DNA of 64,000 nt from CAZKZZ01 sp964557375 (GTDB lineage Bacteria > Spirochaetota > Spirochaetia > SPDA01 > CAZJBZ01), in the NCBI GenBank assembly GCA_964557375.1, contig CAZKZZ010000004.1, forward strand, positions 5,288 through 69,287. The letters run 5' to 3'. The notes under the pieces are model-generated. The model was given only the letters and a program-made list of their open reading frames with translations. It was not told where the DNA came from and searched no databases. A program made the translations under genes and the position numbers. Within the stretch, counting starts at the first letter, position 1, and each line of letters opens with the position of its first letter. Positions 8,914 to 16,322 of this stretch are shown here, in pieces.

Positions 8914-9978
8914 TTACTCTTCGTATAGTTTATCTTCATCAACTAATTCAGTTTCAATTTCTTCTTCGGCCGATTCTTCTTCTTTGTTCTCGGCAGCGGG
9001 TTCCTTCTCCTCTTCCGGAGTGTAGTCTGAATAGTCCGCGTCTGTAAAATTGTTTTCTTCTTCCTCTTCTTCTTCTTCTTCTTGTTTTTCTTTCTCTTCA
9101 CTGCCTTCTGTTAATGAATCACCGATGGTATCTCCTAATCGAACCGTCTCGACTTCTGAAGATGCAGCTACGACCGGTTCACCCTCTTCCGCGCTCGGTT
9201 CCCGGGCTTCTTCAGTATCTGCCGGAGCTGCTTCCTGCTCTTCCGTCTCGGTATTTTCCTCTTCGTCCTGAAGAGTTTCGATTACTTCGAGCCCTATTTC
9301 ATTGTCCGCTTCGACCACCGCATTTGCAATGATCTGGGTAAAAAGTGTAATCGCCCGGATCGCATCATCATTGCCCGGAATCGGATAATCTATTCCCTCC
9401 GGATTACAATTGGTATCTACAATTGCGATGATGGGGATATTTTTCCGCTGGGCCTCGGCAACGGCAATAGCTTCTTTGCGAGTATCGATTATGAAAATGA
9501 TGCCGGGAAGCTCCTTCATCTCCTTAATACCACCCAAGTTTTTTTCGAGGCGGGTCTTTTCCTTATTGAGTTTCGAAATCTCTTTTTTGGTCAGGCTTTC
9601 GAAGGTCCCGTCGACCTCCATCTTTTCGAGTTTTTTCAATCGTAATATGGATCGTTTAATGGTAGAAAAGTTGGTCAACATGCCCCCGAGCCAGCGGTTG
9701 TTAACGTAATACATACCGCAACGTTTTGCTTCCCGCTCAATAGCTTGCTGGGCCTGTTTTTTTGTGCCTACAAAAAGGACCGGTTTACCTTCGTGGACGT
9801 TTTTCCGGACTACCTCGTAGGCCTCTTTGATTGCTGCGATCGTTTTTTGTAGATCGATGATGTGGATCCCGTTCCGTTCGGCAAAGATGAATTTTTTCAT
9901 CCTCGGGTCCCACCGTTTGGTCTGGTGCCCGAAATGTACCCCGGACTCCAGCAAATTTTTCATTGTGACAACTGCCAA
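8914..9978 (-). CDS. rpsB: Ribosomal protein S2 with long acidic C-terminal tail
   Basis: Residues 1 to about 235 are normal S2: LLESGVHFGHQTKRWDPRMKKFIF, VGTKKQAQQAIEREA, NRWLGGMLTNFSTI and DTNCNPEGIDYPIPGNDDAIR. The protein then continues for about 120 residues of almost pure Glu, Asp, Ser, Ala and Thr with no repeat fold visible. S2 is usually 230-270 residues, so the tail is unusual. The frame is intact, not a read-through of a broken stop. The start is TTG (9976-9978) with GGAGG five bases upstream. It is followed by tsf, frr and uppS. Confidence 0.95.
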   Translation of the reverse strand: MAVVTMKNLLESGVHFGHQTKRWDPRMKKFIFAERNGIHIIDLQKTIAAIKEAYEVVRKNVHEGKPVLFVGTKKQAQQAIEREAKRCGMYYVNNRWLGGMLTNFSTIKRSILRLKKLEKMEVDGTFESLTKKEISKLNKEKTRLEKNLGGIKEMKELPGIIFIIDTRKEAIAVAEAQRKNIPIIAIVDTNCNPEGIDYPIPGNDDAIRAITLFTQIIANAVVEADNEIGLEVIETLQDEEENTETEEQEAAPADTEEAREPSAEEGEPVVAASSEVETVRLGDTIGDSLTEGSEEKEKQEEEEEEEEENNFTDADYSDYTPEEEKEPAAENKEEESAEEEIETELVDEDKLYEE

Positions 9979-9995
9979 TTGTTCCTCCTTAGCGT

Positions 9996-10017
9996 ATACG
10001 GAATTGCTGTTCCGTAT
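9996..10017 (-). promoter_or_regulatory. Hairpin in the rpsB leader
   Basis: An eight-base perfect inverted repeat (ATACGGAA / TTCCGTAT, six-base loop) lies 17 bases before the rpsB start codon, just upstream of its GGAGG. In many bacteria S2 represses its own operon through a leader structure. This hairpin sits where such a site would act, but it has not been matched to a known family. Confidence 0.4.
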
Positions 10018-10046
10018 GTCCTTCTCTTCTTCTCACCCTACATGGA

Positions 10047-10700
10047 TTACTGAGAATCACTGGGCGGAAAATATATTCCGGCAACGCCGGTATAATGAGT
10101 ACGCTTTAACATGCCATAAAATGTGTTTATTGGCAACCCTATCACATTACTGTAGCTTCCTTCGATCCGGGTAATAAAACAGGCCCCTTTCCCCTGTATT
10201 CGATATCCTCCTGCCGCACCCTGCCATTCGCCTGTATCGAGATACCAATCGATTTCTTCCGGCTCCAGTGCTGCAAAAGAGACCTCCGTTCTTACAGCTG
10301 CAGTTTCCATCCGTGGAATAGATGTGCATGTACAGTTCTCGACAGTGAGAGCAATACCGGTGAGAACGGAATGACTGCGGCCGGAGAGAGCGGTCAAAAT
10401 GCGGCGTGCGTCGTCTCTGTCAGCCGGTTTTCCGATAATCGCATTATCGAGGACAATCACCGTATCGGCACCAACAATCCAGTGTTGTGTACTAAACTCA
10501 TTTTTATATCTCTTTCGCACTGTTTCTGCTTTTTCACGGGCCAAGTCGACAGTGTTTTGTTCAGGTGAAACGTTTTCAATCGTTTCATCTATGTGTGCGG
10601 GAAGTACGGTAAAAGGCAGGCCCATCTGCCTCAATATCTGTTGCCGGCGCGGGGAGCCGGAAGCGAGAATAAGGGCCTCGTAAGCAGTCCCGGTGTTCAC
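10047..10700 (-). CDS. maf: Maf-family nucleoside triphosphate pyrophosphatase
   Basis: Maf proteins hydrolyse non-canonical or canonical NTPs such as dTTP and UTP and are linked to septum formation. The 217-residue product has the family start LILASGSPRRQQILRQMGLPF, the Glu of PAHIDET, the central GADTVIVLDNAIIGKP and the QGKGACFITRIEGSYSNVIGLP block. It is slightly longer than the usual 190-200 residues because of the N- and C-terminal ends. Its ATG overlaps the preceding small gene by four bases. rpsB follows after 68 bases. Confidence 0.93.
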   Translation of the reverse strand: MNTGTAYEALILASGSPRRQQILRQMGLPFTVLPAHIDETIENVSPEQNTVDLAREKAETVRKRYKNEFSTQHWIVGADTVIVLDNAIIGKPADRDDARRILTALSGRSHSVLTGIALTVENCTCTSIPRMETAAVRTEVSFAALEPEEIDWYLDTGEWQGAAGGYRIQGKGACFITRIEGSYSNVIGLPINTFYGMLKRTHYTGVAGIYFPPSDSQ

Positions 10701-10933
10701 ACTCTTCGAAATAGTACTATCCCTCCCAGCACTCCGAGAAATGAGCCCGGGTTGACTTCCGTATATATTGAAAGCACTTTAATATCGAAACCGACGGGAC
10801 CGACAGTAAGTGAAAGTGCAATATCTGCATAGGAGAGAATCCGAGTCAAGAGTTCCCATCCCAGAGTGCCGGCGGCCATACTTCCTAACAGGATAGCAAA
10901 AAATGGTCCCAAATTGCGCTTCGAGAGTTTCAT
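10697..10933 (-). CDS. DUF4321 small membrane protein
   Basis: The 78-residue product has two hydrophobic helices (FFAILLGSMAAGTLGWELL and FLGVLGGIVLFRRV) and a DIKVLSIYTEVNPGSFLG middle that fits the DUF4321 family often found beside maf. The frame stays open upstream, but that extension is the antisense of tRNA-Arg. The ATG at 10933 is therefore chosen. A TACAAT element on the minus strand at 10948-10943 could be the -10 box of the whole operon and would give an almost leaderless transcript. The four-base overlap with maf supports the assignment. Confidence 0.7.
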   Translation of the reverse strand: MKLSKRNLGPFFAILLGSMAAGTLGWELLTRILSYADIALSLTVGPVGFDIKVLSIYTEVNPGSFLGVLGGIVLFRRV

Positions 10934-10966
10934 AAGAGGCTTATTGTAGCATAAATGCGGCATGGA

Positions 10967-10996
10967 TTGACACCGGAAGGGGGAATCGAGTAATCT
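10967..10996 (+). promoter_or_regulatory. Candidate promoter of tRNA-Arg
   Basis: TTGACA at 10967-10972 is followed after 18 bases by TAATCT at 10991-10996, which would start RNA a few bases before the tRNA at 11008. The -35 box is perfect and the -10 box is weak. Confidence 0.45.
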
Positions 10997-11007
10997 TGTT
11001 ACCAGTT

Positions 11008-11081
<74 letters not shown>

Positions 11082-11094
11082 ATTTTTTTCTCAT

Positions 11095-12075
11095 ATGAAT
11101 TACCAGAATAAAACAAGAGAAGAACTCATCGAAGAGCTCGAGCAACTCAACGAGGTAAAAAAAGAGTTCGAAAAAACAGAACTCGAGCTGGAACAGCGGA
11201 CTTTCGAGCTGGATGTCCGTCTCAAAGAGCTGCAGTGCCTGTTCAATATTTCAAAACTGGTTGACAACCACGATATTGAATTCGAAGAACTCATTCAGGG
11301 AATCGTTGATCTCATCCCTTCCGGGTGGCAGTATCCTGAAATCACGTACTCCCGTGCGGTTATCGATCACAAACAATACACCACGTTCAACTACAGAGAA
11401 ACAGAATGGAGAGAGCAGTGTGATCTGGCCCCGGAGAATAAAAAGACCGGTTTTCTCGAGGTGGGGTATCTCGAGGCCACTCCCCGTATTGATGGAGGAT
11501 ATTTTTTAAAAGAAGAACGGAGTATGCTTAAGGCGTTAGGAGAACAGATCGAGCGGATAATCGAACGGAAACGTAAGGAAGACCAGCTGAAATACTACGC
11601 AACCGTGGATACCATGACCGGAGTGTTGAACCGAAGGACCGGGCTGGCCGTCCTCGAAGAGCAGATGAAGCTCATTCAGCGGAAAAAGGATATACTTTCG
11701 GTTTGTTTCCTCGATGCCGACAACCTCAAATACGTCAATGATACCTACAGTCACGAAGAGGGTGATGATCTTATTACGATAATTACCGACATCATCCGCA
11801 GCTCCGTCCGCCGGTCCGATACCCTCTGCAGATTGGGCGGGGATGAGTTTCTTATCATTTTGCCTGAATGTACCGAAACCCAGGCGGAAGAACTGTGGAG
11901 CAAAATTGAGAAAAAAATCAATACGTTCAACAAAAACGGACAAAAGCCGTATCTCATCAGTTTGAGTCACGGGTGCGCGCAATTTCATTGGGAAGAAAAT
12001 CCATTAAGAGAAAAACTGCTTGCAGCCGCGGACAAGAAGATGTATGAAGAAAAATCGAAAAAGAAAAAAAAGTGA
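11095..12075 (+). CDS. Diguanylate cyclase (coiled coil, GAF-like, GGDEF)
   Basis: The 326-residue cytoplasmic protein opens with a Glu-rich coiled coil (residues 1-45), followed by a GAF-like sensory region (about 50-165) and a GGDEF domain. The active-site signature LGGDEFLIIL is intact at about residue 247, and the metal-binding Asp lies in VCFLDADNLKYVNDTYSHEEGD. It should make cyclic di-GMP from GTP. No RxxD inhibitory site is obvious before GGDEF. Upstream extension of the frame runs through tRNA-Arg and is rejected. The stop overlaps the GTG of the next gene by three bases. Confidence 0.9.
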   Translation: MNYQNKTREELIEELEQLNEVKKEFEKTELELEQRTFELDVRLKELQCLFNISKLVDNHDIEFEELIQGIVDLIPSGWQYPEITYSRAVIDHKQYTTFNYRETEWREQCDLAPENKKTGFLEVGYLEATPRIDGGYFLKEERSMLKALGEQIERIIERKRKEDQLKYYATVDTMTGVLNRRTGLAVLEEQMKLIQRKKDILSVCFLDADNLKYVNDTYSHEEGDDLITIITDIIRSSVRRSDTLCRLGGDEFLIILPECTETQAEELWSKIEKKINTFNKNGQKPYLISLSHGCAQFHWEENPLREKLLAAADKKMYEEKSKKKKK

Positions 12076-12866
12076 AAACGTATCAAGGAAAACGAATATG
12101 GATTACCGGGGCCTCTGCGGGTATCGGAGCGGCCCTTGCCTGCGAGCTCAGCAATCGGGGTGCGGCACTGATTCTTACATCCCGAAACCGGGGAAAGCTC
12201 GAACAGGTTTCCCGCCGCTGCGGCGGTCCGGTCTCCCTGCTGCCGTTCGATCTCGGTGATGAGATGACCTGCCGCGAGGCTGCCGCAAGGGCGGAGTCGT
12301 TCTACGGCGGGGTAGATGTGTTTATCGGGAACGCCGGTGTAAGCCAGCGCTCCCTGTTCGAACAAACCGATTACGATGTGATACGACGAATCATTAGCAT
12401 AAACCTGACAGCAAATTTAGTTTTAGTGCGCTCTCTGTTACCGGCAATGAAAGAGCAGAAAGAAGGCGGCATTGTGCTGGTCTCGAGCATCGTCGGGAAG
12501 TTCGGCTCACCTCTCCGTTCGATATACAGCGCCTCAAAACATGCCCTCCACGGATTTGCCGAGTCGATTCGCGGCGAGGTGTGTCACGACAATATTTCGG
12601 TCTCGGTAGTTGTGCCCGGATACGTACGGACGGATATCTCCTGCCACGCGTTGGCTGCGGACGGCTCTCCCTATAATCGTCTCGATCCGGGCCAGCAGTC
12701 CGGCATAGAACCGGAGCAGTGTGCGAAGGCGATCGTCCGGGGGATCGAAAAGAAGAAACATGAGATATACGTGGGTATTAACGCAAAAGCGAGGGCCGCT
12801 CTCTTCGTTTCACACTTTTTTCCTGCTCTATTCAATAGAATTGTATCGAGAGCAGATGTCACCTAA
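12072..12866 (+). CDS. Short-chain dehydrogenase/reductase
   Basis: The 264-residue product is a classical SDR. The nucleotide-binding TGASAGIG is near residue 11, GNAGVSQ near residue 88 and the catalytic SSIVGKFG...YSASK set near residues 142-160. It resembles the DltE/DHRS7-like SDR group, which reduces carbonyl or hydroxyl groups on varied, often lipid, substrates. The substrate cannot be told from sequence. The GTG start overlaps the diguanylate cyclase stop (GTGA). Downstream lies an AT-rich hairpin region. Confidence 0.88.
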   Translation: MKTYQGKRIWITGASAGIGAALACELSNRGAALILTSRNRGKLEQVSRRCGGPVSLLPFDLGDEMTCREAAARAESFYGGVDVFIGNAGVSQRSLFEQTDYDVIRRIISINLTANLVLVRSLLPAMKEQKEGGIVLVSSIVGKFGSPLRSIYSASKHALHGFAESIRGEVCHDNISVSVVVPGYVRTDISCHALAADGSPYNRLDPGQQSGIEPEQCAKAIVRGIEKKKHEIYVGINAKARAALFVSHFFPALFNRIVSRADVT

Positions 12867-12882
12867 AAAAAGCACAGGTGAT

Positions 12883-12916
12883 GCTCTTTCAAAATTAAGA
12901 CTAATTTTGAAAGAGC
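12883..12916. repeat. Perfect inverted repeat 1 of 3
   Basis: A 15-base perfect stem (GCTCTTTCAAAATTA and its complement) with a four-base loop lies 17 bases after the SDR stop. A T-rich tail is missing, so it is not a standard intrinsic terminator. Confidence 0.7.
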
Positions 12917-12932
12917 TACCTTAATATAACAT

Positions 12933-12992
12933 GAAGTTTTTGGTAATTGGTTATATTATAAAGAATTATTCACTATTAAAACCAAAAACTTC
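12933..12992. repeat. Inverted repeat 2 of 3
   Basis: GAAGTTTTTGGT at 12933-12944 is the exact complement of ACCAAAAACTTC at 12981-12992, separated by 36 AT-rich bases. The spacer holds TTATATTATAAAGAATTAT, which recurs once upstream of the hsp20 genes. Confidence 0.6.
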
Positions 12993-12995
12993 AAG

Positions 12996-13030
12996 GCTTC
13001 TTGCAAAAATAACCGATTTTTGCAAGAAGC
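12996..13030. repeat. Perfect inverted repeat 3 of 3
   Basis: A 15-base perfect stem (GCTTCTTGCAAAAAT and its complement) with a five-base loop ends 13 bases before the amidase ATG at 13044. It leaves only ACAGGAGATAGTT, which contains the Shine-Dalgarno site, between stem and start. Confidence 0.7.
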
Positions 13031-13043
13031 ACAGGAGATAGTT

Positions 13044-13832
13044 ATGGGGATTACAGTAGCCTCAATACAGATGGATGTTGCCGACAAGGACCGCGACAGA
13101 AATATCGAGAAAGCGGTACGGATGGTAGGAGAGGCGAACAAACGGGGATGCCGGTTCGTGCTTCTGCCGGAGATGTTTGTAACCAGTTTTCGATATGAGT
13201 ATATAGAAGAGATTGCCGAACCTCTTCCCGGTACCGCCATTGCCCCGCTTATGGAGGCGGCCAGACAGTACCAGTTGACTATTCTCGCCGGTTCGGTCCC
13301 GGAACGGGTCGATGAGAAGATTTATAACAGTTCGGTGCTCATATCGCCGGACGGTTCGATTGCGGGGGTGTACCGCAAAATCCATCTCTTTCCGCTCATG
13401 GGAGAAGATGAAAAGCTTGCCCCGGGTGATAAGCTGGTTGTACTCCAAACGGAGTTCGGGCGCGTCGGGTTTATGATTTGTTACGATCTCAGGTTCCCCG
13501 AATTGGCCCGCAGTCTCGCCGCCCTTGGTGCGGAAATAATCGTTGTTCCTGCTCAGTTTCCTTACCCTCGCCTCGATCACTGGCGCGCGCTGCTCCAGGC
13601 ACGGGCCATTGAAAACCAGTGTTTTATTCTCGCCACAAACCGGGTCGGCCGGTACGAGCACACCAAATTTTTCGGGCACAGTTGTCTCTACGACCCGTGG
13701 GGTGAACTCCGGTTTTCAGCGGGGGATGAAGAAGGGATCGTGTGGGGCGAACTCGAACAGGAAAAGGTCGCGGAGGTGCGGCAAAGAATTCCCTGTTTCA
13801 AAGACAGGAGACCCGAAATCTATAAGTTGTAA
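13044..13832 (+). CDS. Carbon-nitrogen hydrolase (nitrilase superfamily, omega-amidase-like)
   Basis: The 262-residue product has the complete nitrilase-superfamily triad: Glu43 in LLPEMF, Lys112 in YRKIHLF and Cys146 in MICYDLRFPE. The family hydrolyses amides, and the LRFPE context is closest to NIT2/omega-amidase-like enzymes acting on alpha-ketoglutaramate or similar amides. The ATG at 13044 is chosen over an upstream in-frame ATG. It has AGGAGA in place and starts at the conserved first strand (GITVASIQMDV). The gene lies behind three inverted repeats, which may govern its expression. Confidence 0.9.
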   Translation: MGITVASIQMDVADKDRDRNIEKAVRMVGEANKRGCRFVLLPEMFVTSFRYEYIEEIAEPLPGTAIAPLMEAARQYQLTILAGSVPERVDEKIYNSSVLISPDGSIAGVYRKIHLFPLMGEDEKLAPGDKLVVLQTEFGRVGFMICYDLRFPELARSLAALGAEIIVVPAQFPYPRLDHWRALLQARAIENQCFILATNRVGRYEHTKFFGHSCLYDPWGELRFSAGDEEGIVWGELEQEKVAEVRQRIPCFKDRRPEIYKL

Positions 13833-13854
13833 TCGGTAGAATTGGAGACCCGGA

Positions 13855-14853
13855 ATGTTTGTTACGGCCCTGATGGGAAGCCCGAGAAAAGAGGGTAACA
13901 CAGCGTTTCTCGTAAAAAACCTGCTCAAAGCACTTGCTGAGCGGGGGGCTGAAGCGGCCGTTCTCGAAAGTGAATCTCTACGTGTAAACCCGTGCCGAAG
14001 CTGCGGTTTTTGTGAAAAAAAGGGGGTTTGTACGCAAAAAGACGATATGGAAACGGCCGTCTTTCCGCTGCTCAAGAAAGCGGAACTTCTTGTCATCGGG
14101 ACCCCGGTCTATTTTTACAATGTACCCGGGCCGATGAAAACGGTATTCGACAGATGTCAGACCTTATGGGCACGGAAATATCTTTTACACCTTCACGATC
14201 CTTTGGAAAGGTGGAGAAAAGGGGTATTGCTCGCCCAGGGGGCAACCAGCGGTAAAAACCTTTTTGACGGTATATCCCTCACCGTCTCCTATACCCTCGA
14301 TGCTGTAGGCGCCGAGCTATCGGAGAGCCTCTGCTACAGAGAAATAGAAAACATTGGAGACATGGCAGGCCATCCCGCTGTAAGAGACGAGATCGAAGCT
14401 GCCGCGGAGCGCATCACTGCTTCATATAATGGTTTGAGCAGAGTGTTGGTCTTGTCCCGGGCGGACGCCTTCTACGGACCGATTGTTGCGGCATATGTTA
14501 ACCGGTTCAGTGGGGGCTCTCTCATAGCACACCACGCCGGTTTGCAGCCCGCAGCTGCTGTGGAAAAAGATGCGGTAATGCAGCTCGAGCGCCGCGGGCT
14601 CGATATCAAGTTCCAATCACCCCGCGGATTAAACGATGTCCTCTCCGGTAATTCGTACGATACTGTGATTTCAATAGATAACACGCGTCCCGGTCGGGAA
14701 TGGGCGGGACCGGACCAGGCAGTGATTGATCTGCCGATTCGGGAGGGCAATCAAAACCGTGAGGCTGAAATCGATGCGATCGAAAACAGAGTGGACAGTC
14801 TCGTTCGAGAGCTCCAATCTAGGCGCGGCGGGGCCGAGGGGAGGGGCGGTTGA
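13855..14853 (+). CDS. NADPH-dependent FMN reductase fused to a degenerate arsenate-reductase/LMW-phosphatase-like domain
   Basis: Residues 1 to about 185 form a flavodoxin-like FMN reductase: the phosphate loop is MGSPRKEGNTAFL, followed by the CRSCGFCEKKGVC cysteine cluster and GTPVYFYNVPGPMKTVFDR. Residues about 193-325 follow the plan of low-molecular-weight tyrosine phosphatase or thioredoxin-linked ArsC: VLVLSR..., HHAGLQPAAAVEKDAVMQLERRGLDI, DTVISID and REAEIDAIENRVDSLVREL. The catalytic CX5R loop is gone, and the matching segment reads LSRADAFYG. The second domain therefore should not be a phosphatase or arsenate reductase. The whole frame is intact. The gene follows the amidase by 22 bases. 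Confidence 0.78.
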   Translation: MFVTALMGSPRKEGNTAFLVKNLLKALAERGAEAAVLESESLRVNPCRSCGFCEKKGVCTQKDDMETAVFPLLKKAELLVIGTPVYFYNVPGPMKTVFDRCQTLWARKYLLHLHDPLERWRKGVLLAQGATSGKNLFDGISLTVSYTLDAVGAELSESLCYREIENIGDMAGHPAVRDEIEAAAERITASYNGLSRVLVLSRADAFYGPIVAAYVNRFSGGSLIAHHAGLQPAAAVEKDAVMQLERRGLDIKFQSPRGLNDVLSGNSYDTVISIDNTRPGREWAGPDQAVIDLPIREGNQNREAEIDAIENRVDSLVRELQSRRGGAEGRGG

Positions 14854-14883
14854 AGATAAAAAGAGAAGCACGTTACAAGCGGG

Positions 14884-16248
14884 TCATTCCATATCGGTGG
14901 TCATTTTCTTGTCGTCCATCTTTTTTGCGTCAGCGAGAATTTGTTTATACCGTTCTTCGGTGATCGGATAAAAGAGGATCAAAACAGCTCCGGCCGCGAA
15001 AATCAGAGCAGGTATTGGACCGGCAATGAATCTGATGCCCATCTGTGCTGTATCGGTCTGCACCGCGTCGGCCGCATATCCGGTTAGACTGAGAATACCC
15101 CCGGATATACCGATGGCAAGTCCATTGCCGATTTTACTGATAAAAGTCCAGATACCGTAATAGGCCCCCTCACTTCGTTCACCGGTTTTGCTGTAATCGT
15201 ACTCGATCGTATCGGGCACCATAGACCAGGGGATAACGTACGTAGTAGCAAAGCCTACCCCTGCAATACCCATCATAATCAGGGCGAACGGAATGCCGGC
15301 GGTATGCCCGAAGAAGAACAGCATTATGCAGGCAAAAGCAATAATGAATAATCCTGCCGCATAGACCGCTTTTTTACCCACCCGTTTGGCAACAAGAACG
15401 CTTACCGGTATAAAAACCATCGCGGTTACCAGGAGTATCAGCAGGGCCACTGTGGTCATCGGTTCGTTGTTGTAGATATATTTAAAATAGTAGATGAGAA
15501 TACCGCTTACGACATTGACCGCAGTCATGTTGAACGCAAAAGTGATAAGTACGATTAGATACGGCCGGTTCTTGAAAACCCGAAGATAGGTCGAAAAAAA
15601 GCCGGTTTCCATTTTCTCCCGAACAATGTCCGGTTCGCGGACCGAAAAAAAGGTGATGAGTGCGGTTGCCGCCATTACTCCGCCGAAAACAATCCCCATT
15701 ATGGAGAACCCAATGCTGCGGTCGGGAAAAAGCCCGATAAAGGGAAGGACAGCCCCTGCTCCTAAAAGAGTACCGAATATGGCAAATCCGAACCGGTAGC
15801 CGTTGATCGAGGTGCGCTCGTGGAAATCCTGACTGAGCTCCGGGGTGAGAGAGGAGTAGGGGATATTGACCACCGTATATGCTGTTCCCAGCAGGCAGAA
15901 TGCTGCCACTGCCCAGACGAAGAGGGTGCTCTGGTGTTCTATTCCCGGGTTGGTAAACATAAATATCATAGCAAGCATTAGGGGTATGGAACCGAAGAGA
16001 ATAAACGGGCGTCTTCTTCCCCACCGGGTCCGGGTCCGGTCCGAAAGATATCCCATGAGCGGGTCCGTTACCGCGTCCCAAATTTTTCCAATCAGAATGG
16101 CCGCGCCGGCTAGACCGGCAGCCAAGCCCACCGTATCGGTGAGGTAATTCATCAGCCAAAACGCCATGATCGTGAAGTAGAGATTGCCCCCTAAATCACA
16201 TACACCGTATCCGAGTTTGACACCGGCAGAGAGTTTTTCGTTTTGCAT
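14884..16248 (-). CDS. GPH-family (MelB-like) sugar:cation symporter
   Basis: The 454-residue protein has about twelve membrane helices and the GPH-family start LGYGVCDLGGNLYFTIMAFWLMNYLTD. It also has the cation-site helix GKIWDAVTDPLMGYLSDRTRTRWGRRRPFILFGSIPL. Such carriers bring in melibiose, xylosides, glucuronides or similar sugars with Na+ or H+. The substrate is not predictable. It is transcribed divergently from pyruvate kinase with 74 bases between the starts. No clear Shine-Dalgarno site precedes its ATG. Confidence 0.9.
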   Translation of the reverse strand: MQNEKLSAGVKLGYGVCDLGGNLYFTIMAFWLMNYLTDTVGLAAGLAGAAILIGKIWDAVTDPLMGYLSDRTRTRWGRRRPFILFGSIPLMLAMIFMFTNPGIEHQSTLFVWAVAAFCLLGTAYTVVNIPYSSLTPELSQDFHERTSINGYRFGFAIFGTLLGAGAVLPFIGLFPDRSIGFSIMGIVFGGVMAATALITFFSVREPDIVREKMETGFFSTYLRVFKNRPYLIVLITFAFNMTAVNVVSGILIYYFKYIYNNEPMTTVALLILLVTAMVFIPVSVLVAKRVGKKAVYAAGLFIIAFACIMLFFFGHTAGIPFALIMMGIAGVGFATTYVIPWSMVPDTIEYDYSKTGERSEGAYYGIWTFISKIGNGLAIGISGGILSLTGYAADAVQTDTAQMGIRFIAGPIPALIFAAGAVLILFYPITEERYKQILADAKKMDDKKMTTDME

Positions 16249-16272
16249 GATGTTTGAAGTGTATGGTATAAT
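16243..16272 (+). promoter_or_regulatory. Candidate promoter of pyk
   Basis: TGGTATAAT at 16264-16272 is a perfect extended -10 element. TTGCAT at 16243-16248, 18 bases upstream, is a weak -35. RNA would start about 45 bases before the pyk ATG. The -35 overlaps the first codon of the divergent symporter gene, so the two may compete. Confidence 0.55.
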
Positions 16273-16322
16273 CCGGGTACGCGCAAGCGTAATTCCTGCT
16301 TCCGGAACACAAGGATTACACG

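Noticed and set aside
9050..9271. Serine-rich plus-strand open frame
   Set aside because: It is the complement of the Glu-rich tail of ribosomal protein S2.
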